Source: an uncultured Burkholderiales bacterium (lineage in GTDB: Bacteria > Pseudomonadota > Gammaproteobacteria > Burkholderiales > Thiobacillaceae). From it: 43,589 bases of DNA. This document shows positions 33,747 through 43,207 of the stretch, one piece after another (within the stretch, counting starts at the first letter, position 1; each line of letters opens with the position of its first letter). Location: the NCBI GenBank assembly GCA_937949525.1, contig CALEDT010000014.1, positions 1 through 43,589 on the forward strand, read 5' to 3'. A program made the translations under genes and the position numbers. A model generated the notes under the pieces. It did no database searches, was not told the origin of the DNA, and was given only the letters and a program-made list of their open reading frames with translations.

Positions 33747-34934
33747 ATGGACGAGTTCCCCAGAATCAAACGCCTGCCGCCCTATGTGTTCAACATCACG
33801 GGTGACCTGAAGATGGCTGCGCGGCGCCGGGGCGAGGACATCATCGACTTCGGCATGGGCAATCCCGACCAGCCGACGCCGCCGCACATCGTCGACAAGA
33901 TGATCGAGACCGCGCGCCGTGGCGATACCCATCGCTACTCCGTGTCCAAAGGCATCCCGCGCCTGCGCAAGGCGATCTGCAACTGGTACAAGACGCGCTA
34001 TGACGTCGATCTGGATCCGGAGAAGGAGGCCATCGTCACCATCGGCTCCAAGGAAGGCATCGCCCACTTGGCGCTGGCCACGCTGGACCGTGGCGACATC
34101 GTGCTGGTGCCCAATCCGTCCTACCCGATCCACATCTACGGCCCGGTGATCGCCGGCGCCGACATCCGCCACATCCCGATGACACCCGGGGTCAACTTCT
34201 TCGAGGAGTTGGAGACGGCCATCCGCAATCACTGGCCCAAGCCGAAGATGCTGATCCTCAACTTCCCCAGCAACCCCACCACGCAGTGCGTGGAACTCGA
34301 TTTCTTCGAGAAGGTGGTGGCCATGGCGAAGGAGTACGGCATCCTGGTGGTGCATGACATCGCCTATGCCGACATCGTGTTCGACGGTTACCGGGCGCCC
34401 TCCATCATGCAGGTGCCGGGTGCCAAGGAGGTCGCCGTCGAGTTCTTCACGCTGTCCAAGAGCTACAACATGCCCGGCTGGCGGGTCGGTTTCATGGTCG
34501 GCAACCCGACGTTGTGCGCCGCGCTGGCGCGCATCAAGAGCTATCACGACTACGGCACCTTCACGCCCATCCAGGTGGCGGCCATCACCGCGCTGGAAGG
34601 GTCGCAGGATTGCGTCTGGGACATCTGCGAGATGTATCGCAGGCGGCGCAACTCGCTGGTCAAGGGGCTGAACGAGATCGGCTGGCGCGTCGAGCCGCCC
34701 AAGGCCACCATGTTCCTGTGGACGCCGATCCCCGAACCCTACGCAGCCATGAAATCGCTGGAATTTTCCAAGAAGCTGCTGGCGGAAGCCCGTGTCGCGG
34801 TCAGTCCGGGCATCGGTTTCGGCGACTACGGCGATGATCACGTGCGCTTCTCCCTGATCGAAAACGAGATGCGCACCCGCCAGGCCATCCGCGGCCTGCG
34901 CGACATGTTCAAGAAAGATGGATTGCTGACATGA
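33747..34934 (+). CDS. alaC: Alanine transaminase AlaC (class I aminotransferase)
   Basis: The 395-residue PLP enzyme transfers an amino group between glutamate and pyruvate. It has [20 protein letters not shown] near the N-terminus, [33 protein letters not shown] and the PLP lysine K238 in [17 protein letters not shown], all close to AlaC (YfdZ). In many proteobacteria it sits beside hom and thrC, as here. The hom ATG overlaps its stop (ATGA). Related aminotransferases can also act on other amino acids, so the substrate is inferred from the family. Confidence 0.93.
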   Translation: MDEFPRIKRLPPYVFNITGDLKMAARRRGEDIIDFGMGNPDQPTPPHIVDKMIETARRGDTHRYSVSKGIPRLRKAICNWYKTRYDVDLDPEKEAIVTIGSKEGIAHLALATLDRGDIVLVPNPSYPIHIYGPVIAGADIRHIPMTPGVNFFEELETAIRNHWPKPKMLILNFPSNPTTQCVELDFFEKVVAMAKEYGILVVHDIAYADIVFDGYRAPSIMQVPGAKEVAVEFFTLSKSYNMPGWRVGFMVGNPTLCAALARIKSYHDYGTFTPIQVAAITALEGSQDCVWDICEMYRRRRNSLVKGLNEIGWRVEPPKATMFLWTPIPEPYAAMKSLEFSKKLLAEARVAVSPGIGFGDYGDDHVRFSLIENEMRTRQAIRGLRDMFKKDGLLT

Positions 34935-36244
34935 AACCTATCCACGTTGGTCTGCTCGGCATCGGCACCGTCGGTGGTGGCACTTGGACCGTGCTGAACC
35001 GCAACCAGGAGGAAATCTCGCGCCGCGCCGGACGGCCCATCCATATCACTGCCGTGGCCGACCGCAACGTCGAGCGTGCGCGCGAACTGACCGGTGGCCA
35101 GGCCAGGGTGGTCGACGACGCTTTCGCAGTGGTCGACGACCCCGCCATCGACATCGTCGTCGAACTGATCGGGGGTTACACCGTCGCACGCGAACTGGTG
35201 TTGCGCGCCATCGCCAACGGCAAGCACGTGGTCACCGCCAACAAGGCGCTGTTGGCGCTGCATGGCAATGAGATCTTCGCCGCCGCGCAGGCTCAAGGCG
35301 TCATGGTCGCCTTCGAGGCGGCGGTGGCCGGCGGCATCCCCATCATCAAGGCGCTGCGCGAGGGATTGTCGGCCAACCAGATCCAGTGGCTGGCCGGCAT
35401 CATCAACGGCACCACCAATTTCATCCTGTCGGAGATGCGCGACAAGGGCCTGTCGTTCGACACCGTGCTGAAGGAGGCGCAGGGTCTGGGTTATGCCGAG
35501 GCCGATCCGACCTTCGACATCGAGGGCGTGGATGCCGCGCACAAGGCCACGCTGATGGCGTCCATCGCCTTCGGCATCCCCATCCAGTTCGACAAATGCC
35601 ACGTCGAGGGCATCACCCGCCTGCAAGCGGCCGACATCCGTTACGCCGAACAGCTCGGCTACCGCATCAAACTGCTGGGTATCGCCAAACGCAAGGATCA
35701 TGGCGTCGAACTGCGTGTGCATCCTACGCTGATCCCGGCGAAGCGGCTGATCGCCAACGTCGAGGGCGCCATGAACGCGGTGCTGGTATGGGGCGACGCG
35801 GTCGGCGCCACGCTGTACTACGGCAAGGGCGCAGGCGCCGAGCCGACCGCCAGCGCGGTGATTGCCGATCTGGTCGACGTCACCCGCCTGCACACCGCCG
35901 ACCCGCAGCACCGTGTGCCGCATCTGGCCTTCCAGCCGGACCGGCTGTCCGATCTGCCCATCCTGCCGCTGGCCGAGGTGGAAACCGCCTGCTACCTGCG
36001 CATGCGCGCTCTGGACAAACCCGGCGTGCTGGCCGACGTGACGCGCATCCTCGCCGACCTGTCGATCTCCATCGACGCCATGATCCAGAAGGAACCGGAC
36101 GAGGGCGAGGACCAGACCGACGTGGTACTGCTCACGCACGTCGCGCGCGAACGGGACGTCGATGCCGCCATCGCGCGTATCGAGGCGCTGGACAGCATCC
36201 TCGGCACGGTCACGCGCATCCGCATGGAAACGCTGCAAGGCTGA
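34931..36244 (+). CDS. hom: Homoserine dehydrogenase with ACT domain
   Basis: Reduces aspartate semialdehyde to homoserine for threonine and methionine. The 437-residue protein has the N-terminal NAD(P) motif [52 protein letters not shown] and [14 protein letters not shown], then [20 protein letters not shown]. Residues about 350-430 form an ACT domain ([20 protein letters not shown]), expected to bind threonine for feedback inhibition. No aspartokinase is fused. It starts inside the alaC stop and thrC starts six bases after its end. Confidence 0.96.
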   Translation: MKPIHVGLLGIGTVGGGTWTVLNRNQEEISRRAGRPIHITAVADRNVERARELTGGQARVVDDAFAVVDDPAIDIVVELIGGYTVARELVLRAIANGKHVVTANKALLALHGNEIFAAAQAQGVMVAFEAAVAGGIPIIKALREGLSANQIQWLAGIINGTTNFILSEMRDKGLSFDTVLKEAQGLGYAEADPTFDIEGVDAAHKATLMASIAFGIPIQFDKCHVEGITRLQAADIRYAEQLGYRIKLLGIAKRKDHGVELRVHPTLIPAKRLIANVEGAMNAVLVWGDAVGATLYYGKGAGAEPTASAVIADLVDVTRLHTADPQHRVPHLAFQPDRLSDLPILPLAEVETACYLRMRALDKPGVLADVTRILADLSISIDAMIQKEPDEGEDQTDVVLLTHVARERDVDAAIARIEALDSILGTVTRIRMETLQG

Positions 36245-36249
36245 CCCGC

Positions 36250-37689
36250 ATGCGCTATCTCTCCACCCGCGGCCAGGCGCCGGCGCAGACCTTTTCGCAG
36301 ATCCTGCTCGGCGGCCTGGCGCCGGACGGCGGCCTGTACCTGCCCGAGCGCTATCCGCGTTTCGACGCCGCCGACCTGGCGGCGATGCGCGGCATGGATT
36401 ACCGCCAACTGGCGTTCGCCATCCTGTCGCGCCTGGCCGATGACATCCCGGCCGACGACCTGCGCGCGCTGATCGATAGGACCTACACCACGGCCGCCTA
36501 CAGCCATGGGCGCAGCGACTCCGACTTCAGCCAGATTGCGCCGGTACGCAGGCTGGAGGACGGTCTGTATCTGCTGGAACTGTCCAACGGCCCGACGCTG
36601 GCGTTCAAGGACATGGCCATGCAGTTGCTCGGCAACCTGTTCGAGTACGCGCTCGACCGGGCCGGGCGGGACATCAACATCCTCGGCGCCACCTCGGGCG
36701 ATACCGGCTCCGCGGCCGAATACGCCATGCGCGGCAAACACAACGTGCGCGTGTTCATGCTCTCACCGGTGCATGGCATGACGCCGTTCCAACAGGCGCA
36801 GATGTACTCGCTGCAGGACGCCAACATCTTCAACCTGGCCATCGAAGGCGTGTTCGACGACTGCCAGGACATCGTCAAGGCGGTGTCCAACGACCTCGAA
36901 TTCAAGGCCCGGTGGCGCATCGGCGCGGTCAATTCGATCAACTGGGCGCGTGTGGCGGCACAGGTGATCTACTATTTCAAGGCCTACTTCGCCGTGACCG
37001 GGGCGAACGGCGAGGTAGTCGATTTCAGCGTGCCGTCGGGCAACTTCGGCAACGTCTGCGCCGGCCACATCGCGCGCATGATGGGCCTGCCAGTCGGCCG
37101 CCTGATCGTCGCCACCAACGAGAACGACGTGCTCGACGAATTCTTCCGTACCGGCGTCTACCGCCCGCGCAAGTCGGCCGAGACATTGCACACCTCCAGC
37201 CCGTCGATGGACATCTCCAAGGCGTCCAACTTCGAACGCTTCATCGCCGACCTGACCGGCCGCGATGGCGCGCGCGTGGCGGCACTGTGGCGCGCCGTCG
37301 ATGCCGGCGACAGTTTCGATCTCAAGCCCACCGGTCTGTTCGACAAGGTGGCTGAGTTCGGACTGCTGTCGGGCAAGAGCACGCATGCCGACCGCCTGGA
37401 CACCCTACGCATGTGCTGGCGGCGCTACGCCACGATGATCGACACGCACACCGCGGACGGCCTCAAGGTGGGCCTGGAACACCGCCGTTCCGGTGTGCCG
37501 CTGGTGTGCCTGGAAACCGCACTGCCGGCCAAATTCGAGGACACCATCCGCGAAGCGCTGGGCGTGCGTCCCGAGCGCCCGGCCGGGTTGGAAAACCTGG
37601 AGAGCCTGCCGCGCCGCGTGGAGACGCTGCCGGCGGATGTGGCGCGGGTGAAGGACTACATCGCCCGCCACGCCGACGACCGCACCTGA
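36250..37689 (+). CDS. thrC: Threonine synthase
   Basis: PLP enzyme converting O-phosphohomoserine to threonine. The 479-residue protein belongs to the long (fold-type II, E. coli-like) form: MRYLSTRG start, LSNGPTLAFKDMAMQ with PLP lysine K120, the phosphate-binding LGATSGDTGSAAEYA, SPVHGMTPFQQAQM and NSINWARVAAQVIYYF, and the segment VPSGNFGNVCAGHIARMMG. The ATG at 36250 is the family start; the open frame continues far upstream without similarity. Its TGA overlaps the ATG of the ribonuclease gene (TGATG). Confidence 0.96.
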   Translation: MRYLSTRGQAPAQTFSQILLGGLAPDGGLYLPERYPRFDAADLAAMRGMDYRQLAFAILSRLADDIPADDLRALIDRTYTTAAYSHGRSDSDFSQIAPVRRLEDGLYLLELSNGPTLAFKDMAMQLLGNLFEYALDRAGRDINILGATSGDTGSAAEYAMRGKHNVRVFMLSPVHGMTPFQQAQMYSLQDANIFNLAIEGVFDDCQDIVKAVSNDLEFKARWRIGAVNSINWARVAAQVIYYFKAYFAVTGANGEVVDFSVPSGNFGNVCAGHIARMMGLPVGRLIVATNENDVLDEFFRTGVYRPRKSAETLHTSSPSMDISKASNFERFIADLTGRDGARVAALWRAVDAGDSFDLKPTGLFDKVAEFGLLSGKSTHADRLDTLRMCWRRYATMIDTHTADGLKVGLEHRRSGVPLVCLETALPAKFEDTIREALGVRPERPAGLENLESLPRRVETLPADVARVKDYIARHADDRT

Positions 37690-38081
37690 TGCGCGTGCCG
37701 GTCACGCCGCGCACGATCGGCACCGTGGTGCTGGTCGTGCTGAGCCTGCTGGCCGGGCTGTTCGCGCTGCAGGGCAATGGCGACAGCGGCCGGAATGCCG
37801 ACCGCACCGGCGACGTCCGGGTGGTCGATCTGCCGCCCGAGGCGCGCCAGACCCTGGCGCTGATCAAGCAGGGCGGACCCTTCCCATACGGCAAGGACGG
37901 TAGCGTGTTCCACAATCGCGAAGGCCGCCTGCCGCCGCGGCCGCGCGGCTACTACCGCGAGTACACGGTGCCGACACCCGGATTGAAGCATCGCGGTGCG
38001 CGCCGCATCGTCGCCGGCGAGGCGCAGGATTACTGGTACACCGCCGACCATTACGAAACCTTTCGTCGCATCCGTGAATGA
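37689..38081 (+). CDS. Secreted barnase-like guanyl ribonuclease
   Basis: The 130-residue protein starts with a hydrophobic export segment (GTVVLVVLSLLAGLFAL, residues 11-27) and then a microbial ribonuclease (N1/T1/barnase) domain: FPYGKDGSVFHNREGRLP, GYYREYTVPTPG, RGARRIV and DYWYTADHYETF. The three catalytic residues of barnase are present: E91, R105 or R106, and H121. It cuts single-stranded RNA after guanosine if active. The start overlaps the thrC stop, and the inhibitor gene overlaps its own stop (ATGA). Coupling to thrC is unusual for a toxin. Export would protect the cell, with the inhibitor covering leaks. Confidence 0.9.
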   Translation: MRVPVTPRTIGTVVLVVLSLLAGLFALQGNGDSGRNADRTGDVRVVDLPPEARQTLALIKQGGPFPYGKDGSVFHNREGRLPPRPRGYYREYTVPTPGLKHRGARRIVAGEAQDYWYTADHYETFRRIRE

Positions 38082-38419
38082 ACCCGATCAGCCCGTTGTT
38101 GACCGATACGCACGAAAACGGTGTGCATGATCTGCGTGGGCGCGTGGCCGTGCTGGACGGCCGTAACCTGCCCGACAAGGCCGCGCTGCTCTTTGCGCTG
38201 GGCGAGGCGCTGGCGTTTCCCGAGTACTACGGGCAGAACTGGGACGCGCTGGAGGAATGCCTGACCGACATGAGCTGGCAGGAGGGGGCGATCCTGCTGG
38301 CCATCATCCATGCCAATGCGCTGCCGGCCGAAGCGCTGGCAACCTTGTCGGACATCTTCACCGACGCTGCGGCGTTCTGGCGGGAACACGGTCGCGTCTG
38401 CAAGTTGCTGCTGGTCTGA
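38078..38419 (+). CDS. Barstar family ribonuclease inhibitor
   Basis: A 113-residue cytoplasmic protein with the barstar fold signature: VAVLDGRNLPDKAALLFALG, then FPEYYGQNWDALEECLTDM, where the tyrosine, asparagine, tryptophan and acidic residues form the inhibitory face in barstar. It has no signal peptide. The ATG lies within the stop of the ribonuclease gene, giving matched synthesis of inhibitor and enzyme. It ends the alaC-hom-thrC-ribonuclease-inhibitor run; no clear terminator follows in the 100 bases before the opposing lplT stop, only a short CCGCC/GGCGG repeat near 38432. Confidence 0.92.
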   Translation: MNPISPLLTDTHENGVHDLRGRVAVLDGRNLPDKAALLFALGEALAFPEYYGQNWDALEECLTDMSWQEGAILLAIIHANALPAEALATLSDIFTDAAAFWREHGRVCKLLLV

Positions 38420-38519
38420 CCCGTCCGCCACGGCGGGCAAGGTGCATCGGGCGGCAGCGCCGTGCCGGGGATCGAATCAGCACCGCCTGGCGCGCGCACG
38501 CCTCGTGGTCGATGCGGAC

Positions 38520-39737
38520 TCAACGCACCTCGTCGTGCCGGTGCATGCGCCAGATCACGGCCATGGCCATACTGATGAACAAGCCGAAGCCGACCACCAC
38601 GCCATGGATGTGCACGCCCTGGCCGACCATCAGCGCGTAGATGCCCAGCAGCACCAGGATGCCGATGTTCTCGTTGAAGTTCTGCACCGCAATGGAATGC
38701 CCGGCGCCCATCAGCAGATGGCCGCGATGCTGCAGCAGCGCGTTCAGCGGCACCACGAAGTAGCCCGATAGCGCGCCGATGAACAGCAACATCAACGCAG
38801 CGACGCGCCAGTCCTCGACGAACACCAGCGTAACCACGGCAAAGCCGAGGACGATGCCCGCCGGCAGGACGCGCACCGAATCCTCCAGGCGCACCCACTT
38901 GCCCGCCACCGCCGCGCCGGCGGCGATGCCGATGGCGACGATGGCGGTGAGCTGCGTCGCCTGCGCGAGGTCGAACTTGAGGTTGAACGCAGCCCAGGCC
39001 AGCACCACCAAACGCAACGTGGCGCCGACGCCCCAGAACAGCGTGGTCACTGCCAGCGACACCTGGCCCAACGGGTCTTTCCAGAGCAGACGGAAGGCAT
39101 GCCAGAAGTCGTGCAGCAGGAACAGCGGCGTCTTCTTCGCCAGCGCATGGTCCGGGGGCAGGCGGGGGATGTACAGATTGATCCAGGCAGCGGCGAGATA
39201 CAGCAGCAGGATCAGGACGATGGCGAACTGCGGCACCGAGATGATGCCGTCCAGTTGCCAGTCGGCCAGGCGGGGGCCGATCAGCGCCGGATTGATCAGC
39301 AGGCCGCCGAGGATCGCGCCGAGAATGATGGCGGCCACCGTGGCACCCTCCATCCAACTGTTGGCGCGTACCAGCAGTGAGGGCGGCAGGTATTCGGTGA
39401 GGATACCGTACTTGGCCGGCGAATACGCCGCCGCACCCAGACCGACGATGGCATAGGCATACAGCGGCTGCATGCCCAGCAGCATGGCCAGACAGCCCGC
39501 CACCTTGACCGCGTTGGACACGAACATCACCCGGCCTTTGGGCAACGCATCGGCGAACGCGCCGACGAACGGCGCCAGCAGGATGTAGGAAACGATGAAG
39601 AACTGCTGCAACAGCGGCACGTGCCAGTCGGGCGCGGACAGGTTCATCAGCAGCGCGATGGCAGCGAACAGCAGCGCGTTGTCCGCCAATGCGGAGAAGA
39701 ACTGCGCGGTCAGAATGGTGTAGAAACCGCGGTTCAT
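38520..39737 (-). CDS. lplT: Lysophospholipid transporter LplT (MFS)
   Basis: A 405-residue major facilitator protein with about 12 membrane spans, beginning NRGFYTILTAQFFSALADNAL, followed by FIVSYILLAPFVGAFADALPKGRVMF, AAYSPAKYGILTEYLPPSLLVRANSWMEG and VPLNALLQHRGHLLMGAG. This is the LplT pattern: import of lysophospholipids across the inner membrane for reacylation by Aas. No aas gene is visible here, so the acyltransferase must be elsewhere. It converges on the barstar gene and is divergent from the LysR gene. Confidence 0.92.
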   Translation of the reverse strand: MNRGFYTILTAQFFSALADNALLFAAIALLMNLSAPDWHVPLLQQFFIVSYILLAPFVGAFADALPKGRVMFVSNAVKVAGCLAMLLGMQPLYAYAIVGLGAAAYSPAKYGILTEYLPPSLLVRANSWMEGATVAAIILGAILGGLLINPALIGPRLADWQLDGIISVPQFAIVLILLLYLAAAWINLYIPRLPPDHALAKKTPLFLLHDFWHAFRLLWKDPLGQVSLAVTTLFWGVGATLRLVVLAWAAFNLKFDLAQATQLTAIVAIGIAAGAAVAGKWVRLEDSVRVLPAGIVLGFAVVTLVFVEDWRVAALMLLFIGALSGYFVVPLNALLQHRGHLLMGAGHSIAVQNFNENIGILVLLGIYALMVGQGVHIHGVVVGFGLFISMAMAVIWRMHRHDEVR

Positions 39738-40054
39738 TCAGACCGGCCGGATTGGGCGGGGGCGGGCATGCGCGGCGTTATACCACGCTGCCGTTGCACC
39801 TCACACCGCGGCCGTAGCGTGCCGGTTGACCACGCTCAAGCCGGCACTTGGCCGCCACCTGGCCGCCGGGCCGGGCCCACCCCGGCGGCGTGGCGGGCGC
39901 ACCTTCGATCAGTAGGTGTGGCGTACCGGCCGATTGCGGGCATGCGCCCCTGCCGCGCCGCGTTGGCCGAATTGCCAGCCGGACCACGCCGAGGGTGTAT
40001 TTGATAAGCAAATTATGATTGAATTACATAACTAAAATTTATCAGCACATCAGC
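39738..40054. other. Intergenic control region between lplT and the LysR gene
   Basis: 317 bases without a gene. The left two thirds (to about 39990) is GC-rich, and no lplT promoter is clear. From about 39996 to 40050 the DNA is strongly AT-rich and holds palindromes listed separately. A 77-codon minus-strand frame here has no protein-like features. Confidence 0.6.
39999..40031. promoter_or_regulatory. Two palindromes, candidate LysR operator
   Basis: ATTTG-N5-CAAAT (39999-40013) and TTATG-N9-CATAA (40013-40031) lie end to end, 24-56 bases before the LysR ATG at 40055. LysR proteins usually bind paired T-N11-A palindromes next to their own gene and repress themselves, and these AT-rich dyads are the only such sites in the gap. 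Confidence 0.5.
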
Positions 40055-40972
40055 ATGGCGGATCGTCGTCTTCAGGTGTTCCACACCGTCGCCAAGCAGC
40101 TTTCCTTCACAAAGGCTGCGGAATTGCTGTTCATGACCCAGCCGGCGGTGACCTTCCAGGTCAAGCAGTTGGAGGAACACTTCAACACGCGCCTGTTCGA
40201 GCGTTCGCACGGCAAGATTTCGCTCACCCCGGCCGGCGAGCTGGCGTTGGACTATGCCGAGCGTATCCTCAATCTCACCGCGGAGATGGAAGCACGCATT
40301 TCCGAGCTGACCGGCCAGGTCAGCGGACCGCTGCTGATCGGTGCTTCCACCACCATCGCCGAGTACATGCTGCCGCGTCTGCTGGGCGAGTTCAAACGCC
40401 TGCACCCGGAAACCCAGGCGCGCCTGACCGTGGCGAATTCGGAAACCATCGAAAACAAGGTGGCGGATCATACGTTGGACATGGGCCTGATCGAGTCGCC
40501 TTCGCACCATCCCAATCTAGTCACCCAGGTGTGCTGCGAGGATGAACTGGTGATGATCTGCGCGCCGTTCTGCGACATCGCCCGGCTGGCCTCGGTCAGC
40601 CCGAAGGAGGTCGCTTCGCAACCCTACATCAGCCGCGAGTCCGGTTCCGGCACGCGCGAGTGCATCGATGACTTCTTCCGCGTCAACGGCGTGTCGCTGG
40701 ACGAGATCAACCTGGTCATGGAGCTGGGCAGCCGTGAGGCCATCAAGGGTGCCGTCGCCTCCGGGCTGGGCGTGGCGGTGGTCTCCAGCACCACGGTGGA
40801 CAAGGAGGTTCGCCTGGGCGAACTGACCGCGGTACCGCTCAATCCGCCGTTGCGCCGGCAACTCTCGCTGGTTTACCCGCAGGAAAAATTCCGCAGCAAA
40901 CTGCTGCAATCGTTTCTCGACTTCCTGCAGAAGAGCCCGTTGGTCAAGGAGTATTCAGCGGGCGCCAGGTAG
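40055..40972 (+). CDS. LysR family transcriptional regulator
   Basis: The 305-residue regulator has an N-terminal helix-turn-helix (LQVFHTVAKQLSFTKAAELL, MTQPAVTFQVKQLEEH, LFERSHGKISLTPAG), a linker helix and a periplasmic-binding-protein-like effector domain starting at PLLIGASTTIAEYMLP, with VANSETIENKV and SRESGSGTRECIDDFF. It resembles the CysL/CbbR-type branch, but no cognate metabolic operon is adjacent: lplT is divergent and the next gene is unknown. The ATG at 40055 matches the family start; an upstream ATG at 40019 lies within the palindromic control region. The effector is unknown. Confidence 0.9.
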   Translation: MADRRLQVFHTVAKQLSFTKAAELLFMTQPAVTFQVKQLEEHFNTRLFERSHGKISLTPAGELALDYAERILNLTAEMEARISELTGQVSGPLLIGASTTIAEYMLPRLLGEFKRLHPETQARLTVANSETIENKVADHTLDMGLIESPSHHPNLVTQVCCEDELVMICAPFCDIARLASVSPKEVASQPYISRESGSGTRECIDDFFRVNGVSLDEINLVMELGSREAIKGAVASGLGVAVVSSTTVDKEVRLGELTAVPLNPPLRRQLSLVYPQEKFRSKLLQSFLDFLQKSPLVKEYSAGAR

Positions 40973-40989
40973 GGTGCGGGGATGCTGCG

Positions 40990-41334
40990 ATGACCGCCGA
41001 CGAACGCCGTCTGCTGCGCCTGTTCCGCGCCATGAGTCCGGAACGCCGGGCCGGATTGCTGGACTACGCCGATTTCCTGTTGACGCGGGATGAGCCGAAC
41101 AGGGCGCCGGTGGCTGCGCAGCCGCTCGACATCCCGCGTCCCGAGCGCGAAAGCGTGGTCAAGGCCATCAAGCGCCTGCGCGCCACCTATCCGATGCTGG
41201 ACCGCGCCAAGCTGCTGCATGAAACCTCCGCGTTGATGACCCAGCATCTGGTCCATGGCAGGCCGGCAGCGGACATCATCGACGAACTCGAACAACTGTT
41301 TCGCCAGCACTATCAGGCGCAACTGGAGACGTGA
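40990..41334 (+). CDS. Conserved-looking small protein of unknown function
   Basis: A 114-residue soluble protein, 17 bases after the LysR gene on the same strand. I do not recognise a family. It has an N-terminal helical part, [20 protein letters not shown], with [13 protein letters not shown] resembling the end of small DUF2281-like or antitoxin-type proteins, a proline-rich middle ([12 protein letters not shown]) and a helical C-terminus. The second half ([20 protein letters not shown], then [20 protein letters not shown]) looks well ordered. Codon use fits its neighbours, and it seems real rather than a shadow frame. No membrane span, signal or cysteine is present. Confidence 0.7.
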   Translation: MTADERRLLRLFRAMSPERRAGLLDYADFLLTRDEPNRAPVAAQPLDIPRPERESVVKAIKRLRATYPMLDRAKLLHETSALMTQHLVHGRPAADIIDELEQLFRQHYQAQLET

Positions 41335-41407
41335 GCCACAGGGTACTTCACACTGGCGCGCCGCGCACGCGTGCGGGAGAATCCGGGCAAGACCGCGAGG
41401 TGACCCT

Positions 41408-42106
41408 ATGAGCAATGCTGATCAGGCCGAACTCGACAAGTTCAGCCAACTCGCCCACCGCTGGTGGGATCCCAACTCCGAGTTCAAGCCGCTGCACGAC
41501 ATCAACCCGCTGCGTCTGCAATGGATTGCCGAGCTTGCCGGCGGCCTGGCCGACAAGCAGGTGCTGGATGTCGGCTGTGGCGGCGGCATCCTCGCCGAAA
41601 GCATGAACCGTCTGGGCGCCCATGTGACGGGTATCGACCTCGCCGACAAACCGCTCAAGGTCGCGCGTCTGCACCAGCTCGAATCCGGCGCCACCGTGGA
41701 GTATCGGCTGGTATCGGCCGAGGATCTCGCTCAGGAACAGCCGTCGTACTACGACGTGGTCACCTGCATGGAAATGCTCGAACACGTACCGGACCCGGTG
41801 TCGGTGATGACCGCCTGTGCGCGTCTGGTCAAACCGGACGGCTGGGTATTCTTCTCCACGTTGAACCGCAACCCCAAGAGCTATCTGTTTGCCATCATCG
41901 GCGCCGAGTACCTGCTCAATCTGCTGCCCAAGGGCACGCACGACTGGAGCAGGTTCATCAAGCCGCACGAACTCGCGTCCTACGCCCGCCAGGCCGGGCT
42001 GGAGCCGGTTGAACTGATGGGCATGACCTACAACCCGCTGACCAAGGTCTATCGCCTGGAACGCGACACCGACGTCAACTACCTGATGGCCTGCCGGCGT
42101 GTCTGA
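41408..42106 (+). CDS. ubiG: Ubiquinone biosynthesis O-methyltransferase UbiG
   Basis: SAM-dependent enzyme that carries out both O-methylations of ubiquinone synthesis at the membrane surface. The 232-residue protein starts [20 protein letters not shown], with [18 protein letters not shown] motif [34 protein letters not shown], and the membrane-associating segment [28 protein letters not shown]. These are strong UbiG signatures. The ATG at 41408 fits the family; longer frames upstream have no similarity. It overlaps the downstream phosphatase gene by eight bases. Confidence 0.96.
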   Translation: MSNADQAELDKFSQLAHRWWDPNSEFKPLHDINPLRLQWIAELAGGLADKQVLDVGCGGGILAESMNRLGAHVTGIDLADKPLKVARLHQLESGATVEYRLVSAEDLAQEQPSYYDVVTCMEMLEHVPDPVSVMTACARLVKPDGWVFFSTLNRNPKSYLFAIIGAEYLLNLLPKGTHDWSRFIKPHELASYARQAGLEPVELMGMTYNPLTKVYRLERDTDVNYLMACRRV

Positions 42107-42785
42107 CGCCGCTGCGCGTGCGCCGCGTGCGGGGGCGGTGCTATTCGACCTCGACGGCACGCTGCTCGACACCGCGCCCGATCTCGCTGCCGCGCTCAAC
42201 CGCATGCGCGCCCGACGCGGCATGCCGCCCGTGCCCGCTGAGTTGTGCCGGCCACAGGCATCTCATGGCACCCGTGGCGTGCTGCGGATCGGCTTCGAAG
42301 TGGTGCCGGAGCAAGCCGAGTTTGCGCCGCTGCGGGACGAGTTCCTGCGGGATTACGCCAACACCCTGACCCGAGACTCGCCGTTGTTCCCCGGTATGGG
42401 CGAGGTGCTCAGGCACCTCGAAGCCCACGGCCTGCCCTGGGGAGTAGTGACCAACAAGCCGGCGCGTTACACCGAACCACTGCTGGCGCATCACGGGCTT
42501 GCGCAACGGGCGGCTTGCATCGTCTCGGGCGACACCTGCGCGCATGCCAAGCCACACCCCGAACCGTTGCTGCATGCCTGCCGGATCGCCGGCATCGATG
42601 TCGATCACTGCATCGATGTCGGTGATGCGCAACGCGACATCCAGGCGGCGCGCGCCGCCGGTATGCCCGCGCTGCTGGCGCGTTACGGCTACCTCGACCC
42701 CGCTGACAGCCCGGAAACCTGGGGCGCACAGGACTATCTGGACGCGCCCGGCGAGCTGCTTGACTGGCTATGGCCGGGCGCGTAG
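42099..42785 (+). CDS. gph: HAD phosphatase: phosphoglycolate phosphatase or MupP
   Basis: The 228-residue HAD-IA enzyme has motif [17 protein letters not shown], motif [16 protein letters not shown], the lysine segment [13 protein letters not shown] and motif [20 protein letters not shown]. It is annotated as Gph by similarity. However, immediate overlap with ubiG is the genomic position of MupP in Pseudomonas, an N-acetylmuramate 6-phosphate phosphatase of cell-wall recycling, so MupP is a serious alternative. The start is a GTG at 42099, overlapping the ubiG stop by eight bases; no ATG in a better place exists before motif I. Confidence 0.85.
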   Translation: MSDAAARAPRAGAVLFDLDGTLLDTAPDLAAALNRMRARRGMPPVPAELCRPQASHGTRGVLRIGFEVVPEQAEFAPLRDEFLRDYANTLTRDSPLFPGMGEVLRHLEAHGLPWGVVTNKPARYTEPLLAHHGLAQRAACIVSGDTCAHAKPHPEPLLHACRIAGIDVDHCIDVGDAQRDIQAARAAGMPALLARYGYLDPADSPETWGAQDYLDAPGELLDWLWPGA

Positions 42786-42840
42786 ATTGCAAAAGCCGAT
42801 TGAACTATTTCGGTTGGATACCATCTGAGATTCACATTTT

Positions 42841-43201
42841 GGGGGCGACCTGGGTTCGACGGGGGTCGCGAAGCAGTGAAGTGCATACCGAGGACCAGTG
42901 ACCTCGTAAATCCATCTGGAATCAAGTAGTCGCCAACGACGAAACCTACGCTCTGGCCGCTTGACGGCCAGACTCCTCACCGGCACGCCCGTGGGCCGGG
43001 CTGGGCAACCAGCGGAGGAGTCATTCACACGGGATCGCGCTGTACCGGGTCACTTGGTCCAGCGTCAAATCAAGGTGACTCGCCTGCAACCAGCCTGTTC
43101 GGCCGGCGTGTTGTGGGTCAAAACCAAACGACCGGACTAAGTATGTAGAGCTTGCTGTAGAGGACTTTCGGACGCGGGTTCGATTCCCGCCGCCTCCACC
43201 A
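42841..43201 (+). ncRNA. ssrA: Transfer-messenger RNA, tag ANDETYALAA
   Basis: The 361-base gene begins GGGGGCGACCTGGGTTCGAC and ends with a T-arm (GGGTTCGATTCCCGC) and an acceptor CGCCTCC-A-CCA that pairs with the 5' GGGGGCG, with CCA encoded. The tag reading frame is at 42932-42964: GCC resume codon, then AAC GAC GAA ACC TAC GCT CTG GCC GCT and TGA, giving ANDETYALAA. The single-piece form, with several pseudoknot-like GC repeats between 42957 and 43020, rescues stalled ribosomes with SmpB. smpB is not in the window. The upstream 55 bases are AT-rich, but no promoter could be fixed. Confidence 0.97.
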
Positions 43202-43207
43202 ACACCC

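Noticed and set aside
34838-36238. 466-codon minus-strand frame over hom
   Set aside because: Opposite strand of a well-supported homoserine dehydrogenase; no protein family features.
39778-40011. 77-codon minus-strand frame in the lplT-LysR gap with a TTG start
   Set aside because: No ribosome site, no similarity, and it runs through the AT-rich palindromes that look regulatory.
42786-42840. Promoter of ssrA
   Set aside because: TTGAAC at 42800-42805 and TACCAT at 42819-42824 are only 13 bases apart, and no other pair has good spacing, so no promoter is called.
42957-43020. GC-rich short repeats resembling a CRISPR or terminator array
   Set aside because: They are the pseudoknot stems of the tmRNA.
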